Positions 41,934 through 50,991 are shown, numbered from the stretch's first letter. The stretch is 64,000 bases of DNA from Paraburkholderia lacunae (GCF_003353175.1 NZ_QHKS01000036.1:1-64000), one strand, 5' to 3'. Notes: a model not told the origin generated them from the letters alone. A program made the numbers and translations.

Positions 41934-43532
41934 TTACACCGGGGGCAAATTCGTCGTCTGCGTCAGGGCGTCGATTGCCGCGCTCGATGCCTGAACGGCC
42001 GAGCGCCGGTGATAGAAGCCCAGTGCGCGAATCCCGCCCAGTTCTTCGCCGCCGCCCGCGCGTCCCGGGCCGCCATGCAGCGACATCGGCATCACGTTGC
42101 CGTGGCCGGTCTGGCTCTGCTGGACGGCTGGCGAGATGGCATGCACGCGACCGTGCGAACCGGCGAGTTCCAGTGCGAGCCGGCCGAGACGGGCGTCGTC
42201 GTTCGAATAGATCGAGGCGACGAGCGAACCCTGGCCACGTCGCGCGAGTGCGACGGCGTGGGCTTCCGGCAGGGCGTTTGCGTCGGCGTTTGCGACCCGG
42301 TAGGGCGCGACGGTCGCCACCGGTCCGAACACCTCGACCTCGTGCAGCAGCGTCGCGCTGTCCGGATCGTGGACGACGAACAGATGCGGCGCGACGCAAG
42401 CCGCGATCGTTGCGTCCGCATCGATGAGCGGTACAGCCGAGCCGTCATAGGCGAGCACCGCTTCCTCGCGCAGTGCGGCGATGCCGGCTAGCACGTTCCC
42501 GTATTGCTCGCGGCTCACGAGCGAACCCATGCGCACGGCTTCGTTGCGCGGATTGCCGACGGTGATCTTCGCGAGTTTCGCTTTGAGTGCGTCGAGCACC
42601 GCCTCGAGCGCGGCTTCCGGTACGAACGCGCGTCGGATCGCCGTGCATTTCTGACCGGACTTGACGGTCATTTCGCGTACTACTTCCTTGATGAAGAGTT
42701 CGAACGCCGGCGTATCGGGCGTTGCATCGGCGCAGAGAATCGCGCTGTTCAGACTGTCCGCTTCGACATTCAGACGCGCGCCGCGCCGCACGAATGCCGG
42801 ATGGGCGCGCAGCGTCGCAGCGGTGTCGGCGGAACCGGTGAAGGACACCACATCGAAGGCCCGCACCTGATCGAGCAGACCCGCCGATGCGCCGCAGATC
42901 ACCGACAACGCGCCGGTCGGCAGAATGCCCGCGTCGACCACATCGGCGACCATGCGCTGGGTGAGCCACGCGGTTGCCGTGGCGGGCTTGATGATGACCG
43001 GCACGCCGGACAGCAACGCAGGCGCCGCTTTCTCCCACAAGCCCCACGAGGGGAAATTGAAGGCGTTGATAAAGAGCGCCACGCCGCGCGTCGGCGTGAG
43101 CACGTGTTGCACGCTGAAGGTTTGGTCCTTGCTCAACGAGACGGCGTGGCCGTCGCGCAATGCATGCACGTCGCCGAGCGACGCGCCGAGTTTCGCGTAG
43201 TACGACAGCGTAAAAATTGCGCCGTCGATATCGACCGCCGAATCGTTGCGCGTGGTGCCGGAGTTGGCGGTGGCGATCGCGTAGTAGTCGTCGCGCCTCG
43301 TCTGCAGCAGCTTGACGATTTCGGCGAGGCGGGCGGCGCGTGCGGAGTAGGTCAGCGCACGCAGCGCGGCGCCCCCTGTTTCGCGGGCGAAATCGAATGC
43401 TTGTGCGAGGTCGAGGCCCTGGCTCGAGACACGCACCAGTGCTTCGCCGGTCACCGGATCGGTCAGCGTAACGCCTTCGCCGCTGCCCTCGACCCATTGG
43501 CCGGCAACATAGTTCTTCAATAGTTCGGTCAT
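41934..43532 (-). CDS. boxD: 3,4-dehydroadipyl-CoA semialdehyde dehydrogenase
   Basis: The 532-aa aldehyde dehydrogenase oxidises the semialdehyde left after BoxC opens the ring. It has the PaaZ-type N-terminus (LLKNYVAGQWVEGSGEGVTL), the NAD-binding PVIIKPATATAWLTQRMVAD and VSFTGSADTAATLRAHP segments, and the catalytic cysteine in KSGQKCTAIRRAFVP (about residue 290). There is no hydratase domain. It lies between the ligase and the DUF4863 gene. In strain LB400 the corresponding gene has been called boxZ. Confidence 0.9.
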   Translation of the reverse strand: MTELLKNYVAGQWVEGSGEGVTLTDPVTGEALVRVSSQGLDLAQAFDFARETGGAALRALTYSARAARLAEIVKLLQTRRDDYYAIATANSGTTRNDSAVDIDGAIFTLSYYAKLGASLGDVHALRDGHAVSLSKDQTFSVQHVLTPTRGVALFINAFNFPSWGLWEKAAPALLSGVPVIIKPATATAWLTQRMVADVVDAGILPTGALSVICGASAGLLDQVRAFDVVSFTGSADTAATLRAHPAFVRRGARLNVEADSLNSAILCADATPDTPAFELFIKEVVREMTVKSGQKCTAIRRAFVPEAALEAVLDALKAKLAKITVGNPRNEAVRMGSLVSREQYGNVLAGIAALREEAVLAYDGSAVPLIDADATIAACVAPHLFVVHDPDSATLLHEVEVFGPVATVAPYRVANADANALPEAHAVALARRGQGSLVASIYSNDDARLGRLALELAGSHGRVHAISPAVQQSQTGHGNVMPMSLHGGPGRAGGGEELGGIRALGFYHRRSAVQASSAAIDALTQTTNLPPV

Positions 43533-43551
43533 GGTGCGGATCTCGCGGGAG

Positions 43552-44019
43552 TCAGGCGGAAGTGAATTCGATCGCGCCTTGCGGCAGCAGATACAGCACC
43601 AGCGCCTGACCGTTCGCGACGGTCGGACGATGCGCGCTGCCGGGGCCGTACACGCACCAGCCGGCCGGATGACCGTCGAAGGTGGCGCCTTCGGTGAGCG
43701 GCATGATCAGATCGATCTCGCCGTGCGGATGAACGTGATGCGGACCGGCAATATCCTTCATGTCGACCACGTCGACGGAAAAGCCGTGGGTGTCCGGCAG
43801 CGCCTTGAAGATGCGGCCATAGCGGATGCCGCCGCCTTCGCGGTTGCACAGCCAGCCTTCGGCGACGCCCGTGCGGCAGGCCTGCGCGAGTTCGCGGAAG
43901 GTTGCGCCGTCGGCCGGATAGGCGTCGTTCAGCCATGTGGCCAGTGCGCTGTCGAGCGGCCGGCCGGCGAGTTGCTCTGTCACGCCCGCAATCAGGCGTT
44001 GGAAATCATGTGGGGACAT
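43552..44019 (-). CDS. DUF4863 protein, 4-hydroxylaminobenzoate lyase family
   Basis: The 155-aa cupin-like protein has the metal-binding-type motif GPHHVHPHGEIDLIMPL (about 92-108) and CVYGPGSAHRPTV. DUF4863 members include PnbB, which converts 4-hydroxylaminobenzoate to protocatechuate. Here the gene is first in the minus-strand operon with boxD and the ligase, under the shared box control region, so a role in benzoate metabolism, perhaps removing a by-product, is more likely than nitrobenzoate degradation. GGAGG precedes the ATG. Confidence 0.78.
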   Translation of the reverse strand: MSPHDFQRLIAGVTEQLAGRPLDSALATWLNDAYPADGATFRELAQACRTGVAEGWLCNREGGGIRYGRIFKALPDTHGFSVDVVDMKDIAGPHHVHPHGEIDLIMPLTEGATFDGHPAGWCVYGPGSAHRPTVANGQALVLYLLPQGAIEFTSA

Positions 44020-44162
44020 GAGACCTCCAGATAAGCGCGCTCACGCACCTTAGTTCATGCGTGTTCGAACGCCGTCTCCGTTGCGCCGCCGGAAAATCGC
44101 GACGGCGTTTGTTATTGGATCAATATTTGGCGAAAATTAACCGTTCACCCTGTACGTGTCAA

Positions 44163-44175
44163 GCACTATAGTACA
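44163..44175. promoter_or_regulatory. Candidate BoxR operator upstream of boxR
   Basis: AGCACTATAGTAC centres on a perfect ACTATAGT palindrome 28 bp upstream of boxR and resembles the GCACTAAAGTGC element in front of boxC. It lies in the 183-bp divergent gap shared with the DUF4863-boxD-bclA operon. Confidence 0.5.
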
Positions 44176-44202
44176 TATACCGCAGTCAAGAGGTAGTTAA
44201 AC

Positions 44203-45195
44203 ATGAATCAAAATTACACTCCCGCGCCGCTGGACGAGCCGGCCGGTGAAGACGCAAGCCGCGCGGGCCGGGCTGACAGCGGGGCCGAGCGCGGCGGCGA
44301 GCGCGAGGAACGCGATCCGTTTCTGACAGCGATGGGCGAACGCGTGCGCCTGCTGCGCGCGCGCCGTGGCATGACCCGCAAGACGCTGGCGAGCGAGACC
44401 GGCTTGTCGGAGCGCCATCTGGCGAATCTGGAATCGGGGATGGGCAATGCGTCGGTGCTGGTGCTGCGGCAGATCGCGGCGACGCTGAACTGCCCGCTGG
44501 CCGAAGTGATCGGCGACGAGACTACCGCTTCCGTCGAGTGGCTGCTGATCCGCGAACTGCTGCAAGGACGCGATCAGGCGGCGTTGCAGCGGGCCCGCAT
44601 GGCGCTGGCCGAGATGTTCGCGCAGGCGCCGCGCGACCCGCATCGCAAGGACCGGATTGCGTTGATCGGCCTGCGCGGCGCGGGTAAATCCACCTTCGGC
44701 AGGATGCTGGCGCAGGAGCGCAAGGTGCCGTTCGTCGAGCTGACGCGCGTGATCGAGCAACTCGCGGGCTGTCCGCCGTCGGAGATTCATTCGCTCTATG
44801 GCGCGAGCGCTTATCGGCGCTACGAGCACCGCGCGCTCGAGGCGGTGATTCACGAGCACGAGCGTGCGGTGATCGCGTCGCCGGGCGGGCTGGTGTCGGA
44901 GTCGGGCACCTTCAACGCGCTGCTCTCGCACTGCTTCACGGTGTGGTTGCAAGCCACGCCGGAAGAGCATATGCGCCGGGTGATCGCGCAGGGCGACTTG
45001 CGGCCGATGTCGGGTAACAAGGAGGCGATGGACGACCTGAAACGCATCCTGGCGGGGCGTAGCGAGCTATATGGCCGCGCCGACATGGCCTTCGACACCA
45101 GCGAGAAAACCCTCGCCGACGCCTACCTGCAATTGCGCGACCGGCTTGCGGCAAGGCTCGCAGCCGAAACGCCGGACGACGGCCGGGCAAGCTGA
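44203..45195 (+). CDS. boxR: BoxR: HTH/shikimate kinase-like regulator of benzoyl-CoA degradation
   Basis: The 330-aa fusion has an N-terminal XRE-type helix-turn-helix (about 40-105: GMTRKTLASETGLSERHLAN) and a shikimate-kinase-like domain (about 145-320) with P-loop IGLRGAGKSTFGRML. This two-part design is that of BzdR/BoxR, repressors whose kinase-like domain binds benzoyl-CoA and releases DNA. It is divergent from the DUF4863-boxD-bclA operon and precedes boxC by 118 bp, with similar palindromes before both transcripts. Confidence 0.92.
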   Translation: MNQNYTPAPLDEPAGEDASRAGRADSGAERGGEREERDPFLTAMGERVRLLRARRGMTRKTLASETGLSERHLANLESGMGNASVLVLRQIAATLNCPLAEVIGDETTASVEWLLIRELLQGRDQAALQRARMALAEMFAQAPRDPHRKDRIALIGLRGAGKSTFGRMLAQERKVPFVELTRVIEQLAGCPPSEIHSLYGASAYRRYEHRALEAVIHEHERAVIASPGGLVSESGTFNALLSHCFTVWLQATPEEHMRRVIAQGDLRPMSGNKEAMDDLKRILAGRSELYGRADMAFDTSEKTLADAYLQLRDRLAARLAAETPDDGRAS

Positions 45196-45230
45196 AGTGC
45201 AGTCGCGCCTCAGGGTTTACTAGCAAATAT

Positions 45231-45270
45231 GCACTAAAGTGCTTTACATGGGTGTGACGATGCACTATTG
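45231..45270 (+). promoter_or_regulatory. Candidate BoxR operator upstream of boxC
   Basis: A perfect palindrome GCACT-AA-AGTGC (45231-45242, preceded by T) and a second TGCACTA half-site at 45261 flank the likely boxC promoter. The same element occurs before boxR. Assignment to BoxR is inference from the shared pattern. Confidence 0.5.
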
Positions 45271-45312
45271 TTCAAAAAACAAGCTTTGCTTCGTGCAGTC
45301 AGGAGACGCCCC

Positions 45313-46983
45313 ATGCCCACAGCAGCAACCGCTATCGCGCCGGTCGATTACCGCACCGATCCCTCGCAGTACAAGCACTGGAAGCTGACTTTCAATGGTC
45401 CCGTCGCGACGCTCGGCATCGATATCGCCGAGGACGGCGGGATTCGCGACGGCTACAAGCTGAAGTTGAATTCGTATGACCTCGGCGTCGATATCGAACT
45501 GCATGACGCGATACAGCGCATCCGTTTCGAGCATCCCGAAGTCAGGACGGTCGTGCTGACGAGCCTGAAGGACCGCGTGTTCTGCTCGGGCGCCAACATC
45601 TTCATGCTGGGTCTGTCGACCCACGCGTGGAAGGTCAATTTCTGCAAGTTCACCAACGAGACGCGCAACGGTCTGGAAGACTCGTCGCGTCATTCCGGTC
45701 TGAAGTTTCTCGCTGCCGTGAACGGCGCGTGCGCCGGCGGTGGTTATGAGCTTGCGCTGGCTTGCGACGAAATCTATCTGGTCGATGACCGCTCGTCGTC
45801 GGTGTCGTTGCCGGAAGTGCCGCTGCTTGGCGTGCTGCCTGGTACGGGCGGCCTGACGCGCGTGACCGACAAGCGCCACGTGCGCCACGACCGTGCCGAC
45901 ATTTTCTGCACGGTGGTCGAAGGGATTCGCGGCGAACGCGCGAAAGAATGGCGTCTGGTGGATGAAGTCGTGAAGCCGAACCAGTTCGATCAGGCGATCC
46001 AGGCACGCGCACTCGAACTTGCCGCGCAAAGCGACCGTCCGTCGGATGCGCAGGGCGTAATGCTGACGCGGGTCGAGCGCACCGATCGCGAAGACGGCCT
46101 CACCTACAAAACGCTCGATGTCACGATCGATCGTGCCAGGCGCATCGCAACGTTGACCGCCAAAGCGCCGCAAGCGGAACAACCTGCTGACATCGACGCA
46201 ATCGTCGCTGCAGGCGCGAACTGGTGGCCGCTGCAATTCGCCCGCGAACTGGACGACGCGATCCTGTCGATGCGCACCAACGAGCTCGAGGTCGGCACGT
46301 GGGTCATCAAGACCGAAGGCGATGCGCGCAACGTGCTCGCCGCGGATGCCGCGCTAATGCAACACAAGAGCCACTGGTTCGTGCGCGAGACGATCGGCCT
46401 GTTGCGCCGCACGCTGGCGCGCATCGACGTGTCGTCGCGCTCGCTGTTCGCGCTGATCGAGCCGGGTTCGTGCTTTGCGGGTACGTTCGCGGAACTCGCG
46501 TTCGCCGCCGACCGCACTTACATGGCCGCGCTGCCGGGCAATGAAGACGAAGAGCCGGCGATCACGCTCTCGGAAGTCAATTTCGGCCTCTATCCGATGG
46601 TGACGCACCAATCGCGTCTGGCGCGCCGCTTCTATGAAGAAGCCGGCCCGCTCGACGCCGTGCGCTCGAAGATCGGTCAGGCGATCAAACCGGTCGAAGC
46701 CGAACGTCTGGGTCTCGTGACCGCGTCGCCCGACGATATCGATTGGGCCGACGAAATCCGTATCGCGCTCGAAGAGCGCGCGGCGATGTCGCCGGATGCG
46801 TTGACCGGTCTCGAAGCGAATCTGCGCTTCAACGGGCCGGAAACGATGGAGACGCGCATCTTCGGCCGTCTCACCGCCTGGCAGAACTGGATCTTCAACC
46901 GGCCGAACGCAGTGGGCGAGAAGGGCGCGCTCAAGGTGTACGGCAAGGGCAGCAAGGCGCAATTCGACGTCTCGCGCGTTTGA
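45313..46983 (+). CDS. boxC: 2,3-epoxybenzoyl-CoA dihydrolase (benzoyl-CoA-dihydrodiol lyase) BoxC
   Basis: The 556-aa crotonase-superfamily enzyme opens the epoxidised ring with two water molecules, giving 3,4-dehydroadipyl-CoA semialdehyde and formate. An N-terminal crotonase domain (about 30-280: NGACAGGGYELALACDEIYL, LPEVPLLGVLPGTGGL) is followed by a second, divergent crotonase-like half (about 300-550). ATG 45313 follows AGGAGA; the in-frame codon 45 bp earlier is not needed. boxB follows after 150 bp. Confidence 0.94.
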   Translation: MPTAATAIAPVDYRTDPSQYKHWKLTFNGPVATLGIDIAEDGGIRDGYKLKLNSYDLGVDIELHDAIQRIRFEHPEVRTVVLTSLKDRVFCSGANIFMLGLSTHAWKVNFCKFTNETRNGLEDSSRHSGLKFLAAVNGACAGGGYELALACDEIYLVDDRSSSVSLPEVPLLGVLPGTGGLTRVTDKRHVRHDRADIFCTVVEGIRGERAKEWRLVDEVVKPNQFDQAIQARALELAAQSDRPSDAQGVMLTRVERTDREDGLTYKTLDVTIDRARRIATLTAKAPQAEQPADIDAIVAAGANWWPLQFARELDDAILSMRTNELEVGTWVIKTEGDARNVLAADAALMQHKSHWFVRETIGLLRRTLARIDVSSRSLFALIEPGSCFAGTFAELAFAADRTYMAALPGNEDEEPAITLSEVNFGLYPMVTHQSRLARRFYEEAGPLDAVRSKIGQAIKPVEAERLGLVTASPDDIDWADEIRIALEERAAMSPDALTGLEANLRFNGPETMETRIFGRLTAWQNWIFNRPNAVGEKGALKVYGKGSKAQFDVSRV

Positions 46984-47101
46984 TAAGCGCTTTATAAGCG
47001 ATTGATAAGCGATTGATGCGCGCTTGATGCGCATTAGGACCTGATCAACGCGACGCAACGCCAGCTGCCCGATACGCGCCTCTCATCTTAAGCACTGCTG
47101 T

Positions 47102-47115
47102 TTCCCGTACGGGAA
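47102..47115. repeat. Perfect 14-bp palindrome upstream of boxB
   Basis: TTCCCGTACGGGAA is its own reverse complement. It sits 18 bp before the boxB start, close to the ribosome-binding region. The role is unknown. Confidence 0.6.
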
Positions 47116-47133
47116 CCGACCAAGGAACCGACC

Positions 47134-48561
47134 ATGTCAACGATCAACTACAGCGAAAAGATTCCGAACAACGTCAATCTCGCCGACGACCGCGCGCTGC
47201 AACGCGCGCTCGAACAATGGCAGCCGAATTTTCTGTCGTGGTGGGGCGATATGGGCCCGGAAGGCTCGCACGGCTATGACGTGTATCTGCGCACCGCGGT
47301 GAGCGTCGATGCGGGCGGCTGGGCGCATTTCGATCATGTGAAGATGCCGGACTATCGCTGGGGCATTTTCCTCACGCCCGGCGAGCAGGACCGCAAGATT
47401 CACTTCGGCGAGCACAAGGGCGAGGCCGCATGGCAGGACGTGCCCGGCGAGCATCGCGCGAATCTGCGCCGCATTATCGTCACGCAAGGCGATACGGAGC
47501 CGGCCTCGGTCGAGCAGCAGCGGCACCTCGGCCTGACCGCGCCTTCGATGTACGACCTGCGCAACCTGTTCCAGGTGAACGTGGAAGAAGGGCGCCATTT
47601 GTGGGCGATGGTGTATCTGCTGCATCGCTACTTCGGCCGCGACGGCCGCGAGGAGGCCGAGGCATTGCTCGGCCGCCGTTCGGGCGACGAAGACAATCCG
47701 CGCATTCTTGGAGCATTCAACGAGAAAACGCCGGACTGGCTCGCGTTTTACATGTTCACGTACTTCACCGATCGCGACGGAAAATTCCAGTTGTCGGCGC
47801 TTGCCGAGTCGGGTTTCGATCCGCTCGCGCGCACCACCAAATTCATGCTGACCGAAGAAGCGCATCACATGTTCGTCGGCGAATCGGGTGTGTCGCGCGT
47901 GATCCAGCGCACCGCGCAGGTGATGAACGAACTGGGCACGGACGACGTCAGCAAGATTCGCGCGGCAGGTGTGATCGATCTGCCGACCATCCAGCGCTAC
48001 CTGAACTTCCACTACTCGGTGACGATCGACCTGTTCGGCGCCGATCATTCGTCCAATGCCGCCACGTTCTACAGCTCGGGCCTGAAGGGCCGCTACGAAG
48101 AAGGCAAGCGCGACGACGATCATCAACTGAACGGCCAGAGCTACAAGCTGCTCGACGTGCAGGACGGCAAGCTCGTCGAGCGCGAAGTGCCGATGCTCAA
48201 CGCGATGAACGAAGTGCTGCGCGACGATTACATCAAGGACTCGGTGGCGGGCGTCGGGCGCTGGAACAAGGTGCTCGAAAAGGCCGGCATCGATTTCCGC
48301 ATGACGGTGCCGCATAAAGCATTCAACCGGCAGATCGGTACGTTTGCGGGCACGCGCGTGTCGCCGGACGGCCGCGTCATCAGCGAGACGGAATGGGCCG
48401 CCAACGAAGCGAAGTGGCTCGCGACCCCGGAAGACCGCGCGTTTGTCGCCTCGCTGATGGGCCGCGTCACGGAGCCCGGCAAGTTCGCGAACTGGATCGC
48501 ACCGCCGGCGATGGGTGTGAATCGTCAGCCGATCGATTTCGAATACGTGCGCTTTAACTGA
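47134..48561 (+). CDS. boxB: Benzoyl-CoA 2,3-epoxidase subunit BoxB
   Basis: The 475-aa diiron oxygenase adds one oxygen atom to benzoyl-CoA to form the 2,3-epoxide, with electrons from BoxA. Carboxylate and histidine ligands are visible in NVEEGRHLWAMVYLLHRYFG (about 149-168) and LTEEAHHMFVGE (about 244-255). Length fits the family exactly. It is the middle gene of boxC-boxB-boxA; boxA starts 56 bp downstream. A perfect 14-bp palindrome lies just upstream at 47102-47115. Confidence 0.95.
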   Translation: MSTINYSEKIPNNVNLADDRALQRALEQWQPNFLSWWGDMGPEGSHGYDVYLRTAVSVDAGGWAHFDHVKMPDYRWGIFLTPGEQDRKIHFGEHKGEAAWQDVPGEHRANLRRIIVTQGDTEPASVEQQRHLGLTAPSMYDLRNLFQVNVEEGRHLWAMVYLLHRYFGRDGREEAEALLGRRSGDEDNPRILGAFNEKTPDWLAFYMFTYFTDRDGKFQLSALAESGFDPLARTTKFMLTEEAHHMFVGESGVSRVIQRTAQVMNELGTDDVSKIRAAGVIDLPTIQRYLNFHYSVTIDLFGADHSSNAATFYSSGLKGRYEEGKRDDDHQLNGQSYKLLDVQDGKLVEREVPMLNAMNEVLRDDYIKDSVAGVGRWNKVLEKAGIDFRMTVPHKAFNRQIGTFAGTRVSPDGRVISETEWAANEAKWLATPEDRAFVASLMGRVTEPGKFANWIAPPAMGVNRQPIDFEYVRFN

Positions 48562-48617
48562 GCACCGTGCCTCGACGTGCAGCGTCGTATTCGCACGAAT
48601 ATAAGGTGGAGGAAGTC

Positions 48618-49850
48618 ATGAACGGCCCAGTCTCGATCGAGGTTCTCAGGCAGCATCTGATCGATCCGGAAATCTGCATTCGCTGCAATACCTGCGAAGA
48701 GACTTGCCCGGTCGACGCGATCACGCACGACGAGAACAACTATGTGGTCAAGGCGGATATCTGCAACGGCTGCATGGCGTGCGTGCCGCCGTGTCCGACC
48801 GGCGCGATCGACAACTGGCGCACCGTGTTGAAGGCCGATGCGTATTCGATCGAGGAGCAGTTCACATGGGACGTGTTGCCCGAGCAGAATACGATGGCCG
48901 TGCCCGCCGCGGATGAGGCGGGGGATTCCGGCGACACGTCTGCGCAGGCGAGCGGCATCGAAGTCGATACCGTACGCGGTTCGGTCGTGCCGCCGTGGTC
49001 CGCCGCGAAGCCGTATGTGAACCTCTACACGCATAAGGACCCGACCACGGCAACGGTGGTCGGCAACTACCGGCTCACCGACAGCTCGACCGATAGCGAC
49101 ATTCATCACATCGTGCTCGATTTCGGCTCGATGCCGTTTCCGGTGCTGGAGGGTCAATCGATCGGCATTCTGCCGCCGGGTTCGACCGCCGACGGCCGCG
49201 TGCATCACGCGCGGCAGTATTCGATTGCGAGCCCGCGCGACGGCGAGCGGCCTGGCTACAACAACGTCTCACTGACCGTGAAGCGCGTGAGCCAGGAGCA
49301 TGGCGACGCCATCGACGGCGTGTGCTCGAACTATCTGTGCGACCTGAAGAAGGGCGACGTGGTCAAGGTGATCGGCCCGTTCGGCGGCACCTTCCTGATG
49401 CCGAATCATCCTGGCTCGCATCTGCTGATGATTTGCACGGGCACCGGTTCAGCGCCGATGCGCGCGATGACCGAGTATCGCCGGCGGCGGCGTCTGAAAG
49501 GCGCAACCGGCAAGCTGATGCTGTTTTTCGGCGCGCGCACGAAAGAGGAACTGCCGTACTTTGGCCCGCTGACGAATCTGCCGAAAGACTTCATCGATAC
49601 CACTCTGGCGTTTTCGAGGACGGTGGGGCAGCCCAAGCGTTATGTGCAGGACGCGATGCGCGAACGCGCGGTCGACGTCGCGCACATGCTCAAGGACGAC
49701 AACACGCACATCTACGTGTGTGGTTTGAAGGGCATGGAAGACGGCGTGTTGCAGGCGCTCAAGGAAATCGGCGAGCAGCACCAGATGGATTGGGACGCGC
49801 TGTGGATGAAGCTGAAGCGGGAAGGGCGCTTGCATCTGGAGACGTATTGA
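48618..49850 (+). CDS. boxA: Benzoyl-CoA 2,3-epoxidase reductase subunit BoxA
   Basis: The 410-aa reductase moves electrons from NADPH to BoxB. The N-terminal half has two 4Fe-4S ferredoxin motifs, CIRCNTCEETCPVDA (about 20-34) and CNGCMACVPPCPTGA (about 50-64). The C-terminal half (about 120-410) is a ferredoxin-NADP reductase with the FAD motif ARQYSIASPRDGE and the NADPH segment LLMICTGTGSAPMRAM. ATG 48618 follows GGTGGAGGAAG. A terminator at 49886 closes the operon. Confidence 0.94.
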   Translation: MNGPVSIEVLRQHLIDPEICIRCNTCEETCPVDAITHDENNYVVKADICNGCMACVPPCPTGAIDNWRTVLKADAYSIEEQFTWDVLPEQNTMAVPAADEAGDSGDTSAQASGIEVDTVRGSVVPPWSAAKPYVNLYTHKDPTTATVVGNYRLTDSSTDSDIHHIVLDFGSMPFPVLEGQSIGILPPGSTADGRVHHARQYSIASPRDGERPGYNNVSLTVKRVSQEHGDAIDGVCSNYLCDLKKGDVVKVIGPFGGTFLMPNHPGSHLLMICTGTGSAPMRAMTEYRRRRRLKGATGKLMLFFGARTKEELPYFGPLTNLPKDFIDTTLAFSRTVGQPKRYVQDAMRERAVDVAHMLKDDNTHIYVCGLKGMEDGVLQALKEIGEQHQMDWDALWMKLKREGRLHLETY

Positions 49851-49885
49851 GGCGCCACGCCTTCATCGAAACAACGCAATAGCGC

Positions 49886-49926
49886 AATGGCCGCGCTGCT
49901 TCCCGAAAGCAGCGCGGCCATTTTTT
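49886..49926 (+). terminator. Rho-independent terminator after boxA
   Basis: A perfect 16-bp stem AATGGCCGCGCTGCTT / AAGCAGCGCGGCCATT with a 5-nt loop and six T. The stem lies between convergent boxA and the TetR gene, so it may work for both. Confidence 0.85.
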
Positions 49927-50689
49927 ATCTTGCCGCGTCGGCGCCGTCTTCGCGTTGCGCCGGCGACACCGCCCCGCACGCCCGGATCACCAACTGCACG
50001 ACTTCCTCGGTCGTCGCCTCGAACGCCTTCTGCGACAGCGCGCGCTTTCCCTTGAGCGCGCGAATCTGCGCGTCGAAGTCGGCGTAATGCTGGGTGGTCG
50101 CCCAGATCATGTACATGAGCGTTTGCGCGTCCACGGGCGCCAGCAGGCCACGCGCGATCCAGCTGTCGATGACTGTCACGCGGCTGTCGAGCCACGGCTT
50201 CACGCGCCCGGTGAGGATGTCCTGCATATGCTCCGCGCCGTGAATGATCTCGCTCGCCCATACCTTCGAGCCGAGCGGCCGGCGGCGCGACAATTCCATT
50301 TTCGCGCGCACGTACCCGCCGATCGCTTCGACGGGATCGTCGCTGCATTCGAACGTATCGGCGGCGCGATGCCAGTCTTCGAACAGATCTTCGAGCACGC
50401 GCCGATACAGCGCGAGCTTGGTCGGGAAGTAGTAATGCAGGTTGGCTTTCGGTAAGCCTGCACGTTCCGCGATCATTGCGGTGCTGGTGCCGTCGAGTCC
50501 CCGCTCCGCGAAAACCGCTTCGGCGCAGGCCAGCAGATGCGCTTCGTTCGACTCGCGAATGTGCGCCTTGCGCCGCCGCAAAGGTGCGCGGGTTTCTTCG
50601 TTTATTTCGTCGTTTTCGGTGATGTCGGCAGCCACGTCGTCGTCTCTCAGGTTCGCCTTGAGCGGCATGTGTGCCGCGTCGCGCTTCAT
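49925..50689 (-). CDS. RutR-like TetR family regulator of pyrimidine catabolism
   Basis: The 254-aa protein has a TetR helix-turn-helix (about 50-95: GTSTAMIAERAGLPKANLHYYF) and a C-terminal YcdC/RutR-type ligand domain (KMELSRRRPLGSKVWASEI). RutR proteins sense uracil. It is divergent from the pyrimidine-degradation genes, and a perfect palindrome with the RutR-like CCA-N2-TGG core lies between them at 50825-50842. The start is uncertain: ATG 50722, 50689 and 50668 are in frame, none with a clear ribosome-binding site. Confidence 0.83.
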   Translation of the reverse strand: MKRDAAHMPLKANLRDDDVAADITENDEINEETRAPLRRRKAHIRESNEAHLLACAEAVFAERGLDGTSTAMIAERAGLPKANLHYYFPTKLALYRRVLEDLFEDWHRAADTFECSDDPVEAIGGYVRAKMELSRRRPLGSKVWASEIIHGAEHMQDILTGRVKPWLDSRVTVIDSWIARGLLAPVDAQTLMYMIWATTQHYADFDAQIRALKGKRALSQKAFEATTEEVVQLVIRACGAVSPAQREDGADAAR

Positions 50690-50991
50690 TCTAGTCGTTT
50701 GGGCGCGGATGGACACAAGCATTCGCGGCGCCCGATAAACTTATGCTGCAACGCAATGGCACGCTTCTCGCTATGTTTCCTACCGTACGAAATGCATTGA
50801 TTTAGCGGGTTTAATCGTCTACAACCTGTCCAACTGGACAGGATTGAGAGGGCGGGCGTTGCCCCAGGGTTTGCCCTCTGTATAAGAGGCGATCGAAGGC
50901 ATCGAATGTGCACCGCCGCCGTGCGGCCACGCCCCAAAACCCGCCGCCGATGCACCAGTTTCATGTCGGTTCACCGAAAGGAGCGAGACGA
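50690..50991. promoter_or_regulatory. Divergent control region of the pyrimidine degradation cluster
   Basis: About 300 bp without a supported gene. It contains the palindrome CCTGTCC-AACT-GGACAGG at 50825-50842 and, next to the right-hand gene, an AAAGGAG ribosome-binding site. Promoter boxes were not identified with confidence. Confidence 0.55.
50825..50842. promoter_or_regulatory. Perfect operator-like palindrome (candidate RutR-type site)
   Basis: CCTGTCC-AACT-GGACAGG has a perfect 7-bp inverted repeat. Its core CCA-N2-TGG is the same as in the RutR consensus TTGACCA-N2-TGGTCAA. Confidence 0.6.
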
